Below, in pieces: positions 55,860 to 64,000 of a DNA stretch of 64,000 nt. A program made the position numbers and the translations under genes. Location: NCBI GenBank assembly GCA_948099385.1, contig CANUEZ040000061.1, positions 12,818,001 to 12,882,000 on the forward strand. The letters are read 5' to 3'. The stretch's first letter is position 1. The number at the start of each line of letters is the position of its first letter. Under the pieces are notes generated by a model. The model did not search any database. It saw only the letters and a program-made list of their open reading frames with translations, and had not been told where the DNA came from. Source of the DNA: Fasciola hepatica. Taxonomy: Eukaryota > Platyhelminthes > Trematoda > Plagiorchiida > Fasciolidae.

Positions 55860-57050
55860 GTTAAGATTTTGGTATCACTGGCTGAATTCTGGACGTTCTT
55901 CGTATGAAGCACCGTCACTGACGCATTCTCTGAATGGCTTGACGGCAATAAAAACTGTGATGTAGTCAAGAAGCACACACCTGAATGCAGACAAGGAGGT
56001 GGTGCGACGCTTACAGGGAGACAGTTGATCATAAACTTGGCTATACACCGTTCGAAAGAATCGGAACCTCAGGGCCGGTTGGTGCTGCAGAGCTGGAAGG
56101 AGAGACAAGATTTTGAGGAAGGTCGGAGCCCGAGGGGTTAAGGGATAATAAGCAAGTTGCGTATACATCGGGCTAAACCAATTCAATTAGGCAGATCAAA
56201 TTCAGCCGACGGCAAAGGTTTTTTAATGGCTCGAGCTTGAATAGCTCACGAAGGCCACGATGGATCATGTAAGGGGCCGCCTCAATAGAGTTTTAGTGAA
56301 AGTGAGCTAAACACTCCAGGACGGCTGTAGCAGATTTGGAAATTTCGGGGGAGATAACAGGGCAGTACTCAAGCAAGGGTCAGACACTGGAGGCAGAGGC
56401 ACCGTGGACAGTGCTGCAGTTGGATCCAGTGGAGAATTATGCCAGTGTGTCGTCCGGCGTTGGCAATCTAGAATATGTTCTGATAGAAAATTCAAAAGAA
56501 TTACAGTAGCGAAGTTCAGGAACAGGTACTGCTTGGTTGATACGAACATTTTGTCCTTGCAGGATAGTAGATCCTGCAGGTAGCCAGCATCCACAGCGGA
56601 ACAAGATGTCCGGCAAAGAAACATTTTATTTGCCCCTTTCTTTCTTGGATCCTGAGAGACTTTATTCTGTGCGGAAGACAGACTACTTGTGGCAAAGGAG
56701 CACACAATTTTGATTTCAACGGTAAAGAGAAAAAAAGCTCCACAGGGGATGGCGTGAAAGAATTCACTGATGTATAGAAGTAATATTGTTCAACCAGACC
56801 AAGTGTCATAGACCTGGCAACAGATGGGTGAGCATCAACTAGTACCACCTGAGAGAGGGCGGATAGTTAGGAAGACGATCACCATAGAAGATAGTCGGCT
56901 AAACTCAGGGATTTAAGGCTGATCGATAGGAGCTGGTGCGGAGCCAGGTCGGAAGCTTTTGACAGATATAGGAGCAAGGTGACTGCTGGCATTCCGTCAT
57001 GATTAGCGAAGGTTCAGAAGCTCAAGAAATAAGTTTGACAGGATGAACAC
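55860..57050 (-). pseudogene. LINE-F reverse transcriptase remnant
   Basis: Minus-strand pieces in LINE order: LSKASDLAPHQLLSISLKSL (56,990-56,930; LSKAFDRVPHPHLIAKL in LINE-A), QVVLVDAHPSVARSMTLGLV (56,850-56,800), VEIKIVCSF (56,720-56,690, the ADDIKI box as TVEIKI, both Asp lost), PLLEYCPVISPEISKSA (56,385-56,330), LKLEPL, and ALRFRFFRTVYSQVYDQLSP (56,070-56,020; AIRSRFFLIVYSKAWNKLP in LINE-A). Every piece is in a different frame from its neighbour. It is the most decayed LINE copy that still shows the entire RT half. Confidence 0.75.
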
Positions 57051-60000
57051 TACCAAGGTTCAATGAAGCCGTGCCGGTCAGGGTCTGACAGTCCGTTAGG
57101 CAGTAGTGTGGGTAAGTGGACGGAAAGTATTTATTATTATTATGCTTCAAACGTTTTTAAGAACGGAGTGTGATGATGGAGGTTTTCTGATGTTGTGGGA
57201 CAACGCTATTGTTCATGGAAAGTGCAAATATGGTAAGCAGCAACAAGGCTGTGTCGGGGCCTCCAAAAGGGAAGGGGGCCGGAGGGACCCTATTTGGCAA
57301 GGGTTTTTGCGGGGCCCAGTCTTGAGGACCTACCTATTCATTTCAGGTTTTGTAAAACCAGTTGGAGCGGGAGTAGAACCAGTATAACAGGGATGACAAG
57401 GGGAGGAAGATGGCACAACATGTGGGCAAGGAACGAAGGCGGATTTGAAGGCCTCCGCTTCGCCTTTCGCTCTTTCATATCCTGGATCGTGGTTGGCTGT
57501 AACACACCCAAAAAGTGTCAGTCCCCGTCGATTGACTGAGAAACCCATGTCGGAACATCATCATCGGAAAAATTGCGACGAATGGGTGATACGGCAATTA
57601 CATTCTGCGCAATCCAGGTTGCACAGTTCGAAACTTTGTTTGACAAGAGACGGACATGTGGCTGAGGTAGACAGAGGCAGTGCAGCAAAGTGTAGCCGAA
57701 GGAAACGCGATACAATAGCCCTCGGAGCAATTGAGTTAAGACTGTTGACGTCGGTGTTATTTGAAGCATGACGCGGTCTTAAGCCCAAAATCATCAGAAA
57801 TTGCGCATTGGTCCGGGTAGCCCAGTCAGACATGAGAGCTGCTCAGTCAGCGGTAGGCTTCACCAGAACCATGATAATACAACCGATCTTTTAGTCATAG
57901 TTCTGTGGCTCCACAAGAAAAAACGATCATTTCAGCGGACACAGATTTTCTTGCAAGCAGAATTATACACGGTTGATCGGGGCCTCTTATGGTTCCTGAA
58001 AATGCCAGAGGGGAATACTGTAGCGGTCGCCATAGTAATAACAGATGACGGCCCACCATTTTGAGGCTAATTCCTCAACCCTTCTTGCGAAACTTACCTT
58101 ATTCAGGACCGCAAAGTATCCTGAGATCGTCAGTGAACGGTCAGCCAAGCAATCTTCAGAAAGAAAATTTTATGTCCATGATTGCTTTTCATCTTTTCGA
58201 GCATTGCTGGAATTTTTGCCTTTTCGAGAGCGAGCCGGTTTACAGTATGGCGCTGATTCCAAGCTGGGAAGCCGAGTGCCCGACTGAAGAGAGTTTGTGA
58301 CTATCCGGAAAGCACATAAACTGTCCTGTGACTAATCAAGCATTAGGTCCTTGAGTGGACCTTACGCTTACGGGGGAATGCATCCTTCGGCCCCAATGCC
58401 CGATGTGTAACTGGAAAATATTTTCAGCCCAAGTCTGATTAGACACATCAAGTTCTTCTGAACCCTCAAATACCGACTAAGTTGAGGGCGGTGCTTGGCT
58501 ACTGCGCTGGAATCCGGGGGTGGTCTCTGAAGGGCTTACTTGCTAGAGGGACCAGATACGACATCAAACCAAGATGGCCTGTTATTTTGCATTCAGAGGA
58601 AATTTGTTGGGTCAGATGCTGACACTTAGGAAATGTTGAACTGGTTTCGAGTACTGATGTAGGGCAGAGGAGCACCGAGATTCATTTGTGTGAAGGGCTG
58701 TCAATCGGATAATATTATGACTGAATATCAACTGAATGTCCAAGATTTTGGTGCAGCTTAAGCTCCATTCCGTGCTAACTCCGAGTTACTTTGAACAGTA
58801 GACAACTGGTGAGGAATGTTTAGGAATTACGCTTCAGGGGCCGTATATGATAGATTCTCGATGGATGACTGTCCTGGGTCTTTAACTACGCTAAAGAATG
58901 CAAGCTTCTGAGGTCTAGATGAGTGAACTGCTATCATGTGGAGGCTTTCAGCCCCATAGGGCGTATGTAACCGTAGAAAGTTGCTAAATGTTTTGCCTTA
59001 CTATGAGCTGGCACGTCTCAAGTAGGAAAATGAGGCTCACCCACTACTGCCGGAGAGGACGCTGGGGCTAGAGTGGTAGGCAATGGAAGTTACTTTCCAG
59101 CTCCAAGTTACGATGAGGGAAAGCCCCTCAAGCTTGTTTTGCCTTGTGTAGAGCCGTAAGTGCTTGACTCCCTGAAATTATCGCCATATTTCACCCTGCC
59201 GGGGGAGGTGCTTTTTCACTGTGTCGCTTAAAATTTGGTTCTGGCAACAAAACGCAAGAAGATTAACGATGCCAAAATGCGCAGCCCAGAGGCATGGAAC
59301 CACGTTTGTGCTTTGACGATTCAGCTTTGTGTCCTTAGAGGTGATTCTTTGAAGGTGGGTGCACGGCTTTAGGAGTTTTGTGAAGCCTCTGAAGTTGGCT
59401 GCTGAGTAGTGGTCTTATTCGGAATGATTTAGAGTTGTATATCCCTCTACTGTAGTATGACTTTGTCCAGATAAACGGTGGCTTCTATGAAGACGGTAAC
59501 CACTGTACGAATAGAGACAGCATCAGAAAGACTGGCCATAGCAGTCTCAGTTACTCCCAAAGAGAACCTCAGGTGGTCTGAACCTCGCAACGGTGCAATG
59601 ACAGATCCGAAGCTAGCCCTGCAAACTTGGTATTGGGAGGCACTAACCCAGCGATAGACTCCAGCGTTGGTCTAAGATTCTCACTTCTCTAAGGAGGAAG
59701 AAGCAGTTTGGCTGTATAGTCCCAAAGTTACTGCAATACCACAGAGTACAGAGTGGAAGCAGCATTCGGATACCCTTCTCACAAGGGTGAGTGATGCATG
59801 GATAAGTTCATTTTTGACAAGATAATTCAATTGGTTTCATTATAGGGGTTGGGCGGAGTGGATAACTTGTTTTAAAACACAAATTGCTTTTACGCTGGGC
59901 GGTCGAACGGGTCTTGGATTGGACTTTAAGGTTATCTGAGGCTGTCTGATACTGCTAAGCATCACAGTGTTATCCCCGTACTGCAAATCGAGGCCTTTGG

Positions 60001-61436
60001 TAAAAAAATAAAACGACTTAAGTTTGGGGAGCAAAAAGCAAGGGCCAAAAGATCTCCGATGAACAGGATGCCGCTGAAGCTCGATCTGATTCTAATTAAA
60101 TAGACTGATTTTATTGAAGGACAAGCGGAATTCTTCAATCAGTTTTTGAGCTTGAAAAATCTAGCGACACTACACAAAGGTCACTAAAATATAGAAGTGC
60201 TGATCAATAGTATTACAAAGCAGGAGGACACGCTGGTACGTTTCGAGCACTAGCAGAGCTTCGCAAACCATTTAAAATTGCTCGCGGTGGGGCTGACACT
60301 AAGGGTGTGCTTGGAGAGTTCTGGAAATTTCGAAGGTATCTTGCTGTCAGAGGCAAACTGATGAGGGATCCTCTATCTTCTTTTAGAGCCTAAAGAAACT
60401 GTTTTCCCTCTAACTATGTCGGAACTGATCGTTTTGATCTATCTTCAATGAAACATGAAGGCGGCAAAATGGAACAAGGTGGATGCATCCTCACTTGCCT
60501 CCAGGTTCGTGTAGTAAAAATGGTTTTTATTCTCCGAAACCAGAAATGTTCACCATAACTCTACTGAGTAAAATGTCGGGGAGGAAAGGACAGTTCGAGG
60601 TTTCTAGTAATAATGATACAAACTCCATTGAACTCTGGGGAAGTTGAAGAATATGAAAAAAATATTTCGGGAAGTGATTGCTGATAGTGGCCTCGGGGTG
60701 TACACTGGCACTTCAATTCCTCGCATGATGGTCACCGTGGTGACATATAGGAGGTCATGAAGCTTTTGATTATGAGGACTCCCTCCTCACTGATAAGCGA
60801 AACACCGATGGGTAACGAAATGCTAGTGATATTTCTTTCTTTTAACGAGCGAAGAGAAAGCGGACAGAAGCCAGCATGTGTCACGTCGTGCTGCGCGAAG
60901 TACAGGCGCTCTTGCCTAGTGTGCCACTTATCTTTGAGACAAATTCTTAGGGCACTTCATAGACCAAGTACTTTGCCAGCTGGGACAAGAAAGCTACACC
61001 GCATCGCTATTCTGTAAAGAATAGACCAAGGAATATTATCCACCATTTCAGCAGTTTCTAAGTGGACGACTTAGGATAGCCATTCAAGTTTTACCGATAC
61101 CTAGCTGCCATTTTCCGAGATTTTGGCGAGTAGCTGATAACAATATGGGGTCACCAAAAGCAATCTACTTTCGGAGGACGACTTGGAGCCAATAACAAAA
61201 TCCTTCCGATCTAGTGAAAAACTGGTGAGAGGTGATACTTGAACCATTTGCCTCACTGAAGGTGGACCGGAACCCCGTGGCCACCGTTCGGCAGCCAAGT
61301 TTCTTTAGACAGGAGGCAGGCCGTGGGATCTGCAGAGGTGGGTAGGGCCACCGAGATTTAAACCAAAAACCAGCTAAAGGCTGCTTTTTCTGACGATTAG
61401 TTTTAAGTATTAGGGAATCATGGGGCGAACCTATGC
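57051..61436. other. unassigned region with possible RT-like scraps
   Basis: Mostly short frames. On the minus strand, 60,034-59,840 reads KGLDLQYGDNTVMLSS, reminiscent of the RTE-type L.YADDIVLLS box, and 59,580-59,450 reads RTVVTVFIEATVYLDKV, reminiscent of an AVFLD..KAFD box. Their order on the strand is opposite to a real RT, so they are either two scraps or chance. A TTA-rich microsatellite lies at 57,131-57,142. Confidence 0.25.
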
Positions 61437-62036
61437 ATGATGCCAGCCACACCAAGAAATGAAGGGGAAAGACCAGCTTTAATTTTGGAGGGTCGTGTAG
61501 AGGAGTTGAAGAAACATTCTTTCCTTCATCGACACCTAATACAGACGGTATTACTCCGTATACATGAACTGGCTTCACAGGCTTTCCGACTTTCAGTGAT
61601 TGGTTTACTTCGTCTATCTTTTTCAAAAGTCGGGCCCTCACCGTTGCCTGAAATGAACTTTGCTCTGAATGTATTAGACAATTTTTTGTCTACAACCATT
61701 TGGTTTCGCTAGGCTACTGTCACTGATTCATCGTTCAACGTGGATCACTGGAGTCCAGAAGAAACACTATTCAGTTCCGTTTTTGTTATGTCACTAATGG
61801 TTTGGTATACAATGCCATGCCAGTTGGAATCGATCCTGTGTCTAATTTTGTCGAAATCTTTCGCCACTCGTGCTCAAACTTTCGATTCGCTGGACTTGGA
61901 AATGAGGATCAAGAAGAATACTTCAACAAACGGCTGTAGTTATGACGCAGAAAAAAATGGCAAAGTGGGATTAGCTGACAGCAAATTCAGTACAAAAGTC
62001 ACCAAGATTCCCCCATGCTCTAAGGCAAAAGAATAG
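61437..62036 (+). pseudogene. DUF4806-like remnant (CACTA-like copy D)
   Basis: The plus frame from 61,437 contains HSFLHRHLIQTVLLRIHELA and, at the end, PLPEMNFALNVLDNFLS, comparable in order and spacing with copy A YFERMFSNLSGIRNGV and GLLKLEDLNVLDNFTG. The rest of the core is not recognisable in the following frame (61,740-62,036), which ends in a Lys-rich tail. Module R4 lies 1 kb downstream in the same sense, as expected for this transposon. Confidence 0.4.
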
Positions 62037-62456
62037 TTTTTCTATCCCACTTTAGTGAAAAAACGGTTATCGATGGATTACAATGATACAGAAATGACAA
62101 AATATGAGCTTTTGTCTACATGATTGTTGTAGTTTTCCGGGATAATCTACCCAAAGTTTCCTTTGCTTCTCGTTCCTTTCTAGTGCTTCCTGTGGTTTTT
62201 ACGTCTTCAAGAATAGCCTATTATTGCAAAAGATGCGCTCTACAAAGTGAAAATGGGACTGTGAGTAACAATGCTTTACATCGCATATATTTACTTTGTT
62301 AGTTCGCTTCACTTAGATCCGCCAGTTTGTCAGCGGTTTCGTTGGAGGCTACTCGCCGAACGTGATTCTCTCAGTAATTATCCCGGAGAGATCGATCGTC
62401 ACCTGAGCTACAGCGAAACATCGAACGAAGATTGTCTGGTTGAAACATGAGTGCCG

Positions 62457-62519
62457 CCCCGACTGTCTCGGGGGGGGACCCTCTGAAGCCCATCGGGGGC
62501 TTTCAGAGGACTGTCGGGG
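62457..62519. other. strong nested hairpin
   Basis: The arms CCTCTGAAGCCC (62,480-62,491) and GGGCTTTCAGAGG (62,497-62,509) pair with one bulge around an ATCGG loop. An outer pair, CCCCGAC (62,457-62,463) and GTCGGGG (62,513-62,519), encloses them. Such length is unlikely by chance in this composition. It lies between the DUF4806 remnant and module R4 of copy D. Confidence 0.65.
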
Positions 62520-62984
62520 AATGTTCAGATGAAGGCCCCAAAAACAAATCGAGGCGGATCGTATTTGTCCCAGGATTATTTGAAAGCACTAAGTTCTACT
62601 AAGCTCGCGTAATTACAGTTATACCTCTTGGTTTATATACCATTACTCCACGCGCTAGTGAAAAGTCGGCACTGCTGTATCAATAATCTCGCCCGTAATT
62701 CCCCGTGCACCACTGAGGGTAGTTCTCAGAGTGCTTGCTATTATCAGATTTATTTAAATGTTTATAATTTTATAAACAATGTTACAGCAAACAAGCATTT
62801 AAAGCTGGCGGTGAATTTTCACGCACTCTGTGTGCAGCAGGTCTCAACTGGAGCCTTCCCAGATACAGTGAGGAAAAGAGGTTCTTCGAACGGAGAAGGC
62901 CAAAGTGACCAGCAGAAACTGAACCAAATGAATCAATGAGATCTTTTTTATTACGCCCTTTTTATTGGCGTATGCTGCCTAAGC

Positions 62985-63350
62985 TATCATTCACCGTAAC
63001 GAACGGTAAGGAAAAATCCCCCCAAAACACTGCAATTTCATCTTTACTTGACACCACTCGCTTTTATACACTATTTGCGTGCTTTCATGCACTGTATGTT
63101 TTCATGAACTATCCATTGTTTGTTGGCGTCCAATGCGCCACTCCGTCATATCCTATTTAGGACCTACGTAAAGCACGTTCTCCTTTCTCACGAGCCACTA
63201 TTTGGTTTTCGTTTTCTGTGTCTCTGTGATCGCATAACTGAGGTTCGTATCTGTTCTATGTCCTTTTTTATTTGACAATCTAGTATCATAGAATCTCACG
63301 GATAATCACGTTCTGATTTCGGGATTTGTTTCAAATTTGGCTACGCATTG
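62985..63350 (+). repeat. repeat module R4 (inverted relative to R1-R3)
   Basis: The reverse complement aligns with R3 (16,065-16,400) throughout: AAATCCCGAAATC, GAGATTCTATGATACTAG, ATACGAACCTCA, AACGAAAACCAAAT, AGGATATGACGGAGT, CACGCAAATAGTGTAT, GCGAGTGGT. The frames inside (62,936-63,160, 63,337-63,519) are not supported as genes. Confidence 0.75.
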
Positions 63351-64000
63351 CCCTCATGTATCTTATGCTTACCATCTCGTAACGACGACTGCAAGTTGCC
63401 GTTGCCTACTAGCTGCGATACGTGGTCTTTGCCTTTGTGTCCAGCCTTCGCAGAAAACTTGCGTGATAGACCCACGATGCTTATGCCTTGAGTGGCATCA
63501 TTCTGTGGAAAAATGTTGACAGATCTCACAATACTTGTCAGTTATTTTTGTGTACTTCCCATATTTGAAAACAGTTGCCATTCTTGAGCCTCTGTTCCGT
63601 TTAATCTCCGCCAAAACCATCCTTTGTTGTTGCTCCGGATTAAGCCTATAAGTCAGCCAGAAGTTCACATACCTTTACCCAGAGGGAGTAATAACTGCCC
63701 AGCCGAAACTGCTTACTGACAGGGTGAAATACCATTTTCCGGGTAAATGCTTTATTCACTAAATTTTAATTCTGCTCATTGAATCCCCACGAAACGTACA
63801 CAAAGACATTACAGCCTATGAAGTGCTGTGATAGGCTAACAATGTAACTGTCTACTGGGATATACTTTTTATGTTTTGTAACAAACAGGTTGCCATAAGT
63901 CATTGTCAACATTGTTGCCAAATTGTTTTTACAGATTACCTGACCAAACCAAATCTATCTGTGCTTGACTATTGAAAGCTTCCTGTCCATGGCGTCAAAA
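63351..64000. other. unassigned right edge
   Basis: No motif recognised. Two opposite 60-codon frames overlap at 63,337-63,529 and neither has support. Sequence belonging to the end of CACTA-like copy D may be present. Confidence 0.25.

Noticed and set aside
1..64000. tRNA, rRNA, CRISPR arrays and bacterial signals
   Set aside because: I looked for T-loop-like GTTCGAATCC boxes with matching stems, rRNA-like conserved cores and regularly spaced repeats, and found none convincing. The element content is eukaryotic.

Overview
The window looks like a repeat-dense, intron-era eukaryotic genome. I could not identify a single convincing host gene, rRNA, tRNA or CRISPR array. Nearly everything recognisable is decayed transposable-element sequence: CR1-like non-LTR retrotransposons (LINEs), one BEL/Pao and two Ty3/gypsy LTR-retrotransposon remnants, and several copies of a CACTA/EnSpm-like DNA transposon of the animal type. 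The mixture and the style of the proteins suggest an invertebrate, most likely a flatworm (tapeworm or fluke); that taxonomic guess is inference and weak. Family names rest on motif recognition by eye, and no search was run. The letters A-H and R are labels made up for this report.

Layout, left to right. 0.4-7.6 kb: LINE-A, plus strand, nearly full length (ORF1, endonuclease, reverse transcriptase, 2.8-kb pyrimidine-rich 3'UTR, ATT tail). 7.6-8.1 kb: an older LINE 3' end. 10.4-13.6 kb: CACTA-like copy B, minus strand, with a transposase followed by a DUF4806-type gene and repeat module R1. 15.4-16.4 kb: copy C fragment and modules R2 and R3. 16.4-17.9 kb: LINE-G, a 3'UTR-only insertion cutting the BEL/Pao element (17.9-21.4 kb, minus) inside its integrase. 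21.6-24.1 kb: LINE-D, minus strand. 24.1-24.7 kb: LINE-H 3' end. 26.1-30.1 kb: gypsy A, plus strand (gag/PR-like, RT, RNase H, integrase). 31.7-32.4 kb: gypsy B, minus strand (zinc-knuckle and protease region).

The most interesting stretch is 33.6-51.7 kb, which I read as one LINE (LINE-B, plus) interrupted twice. LINE-C (8.0 kb, minus, the best preserved element here) sits exactly at the LINE-B ORF2 stop codon (37,382-45,396). CACTA-like copy A (47,606-50,869) sits inside the LINE-B 3'UTR. The LINE-A 3'UTR aligns by eye across both joints, which gives an order of events: LINE-B first, LINE-C and copy A later.

52.1-53.6 kb and 55.9-57.1 kb carry LINE-E and LINE-F reverse-transcriptase fragments (minus). 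61.4-63.35 kb carries a plus-strand DUF4806-like remnant (copy D), a strong hairpin and module R4, an inverted match to R3. The remaining stretches (8.1-10.4, 13.6-15.4, 24.7-26.1, 30.1-31.7, 53.6-55.9, 57.1-61.4 and 63.35-64 kb) hold only short, unconvincing ORFs.

Biologically the recurring theme is a two-gene DNA transposon (CACTA-like transposase plus a DUF4806 protein on the same strand, ending in a conserved R module) living alongside LINEs with unusually long 3'UTRs and a shared 3' end. All coding copies seen here are broken by stops or frameshifts.
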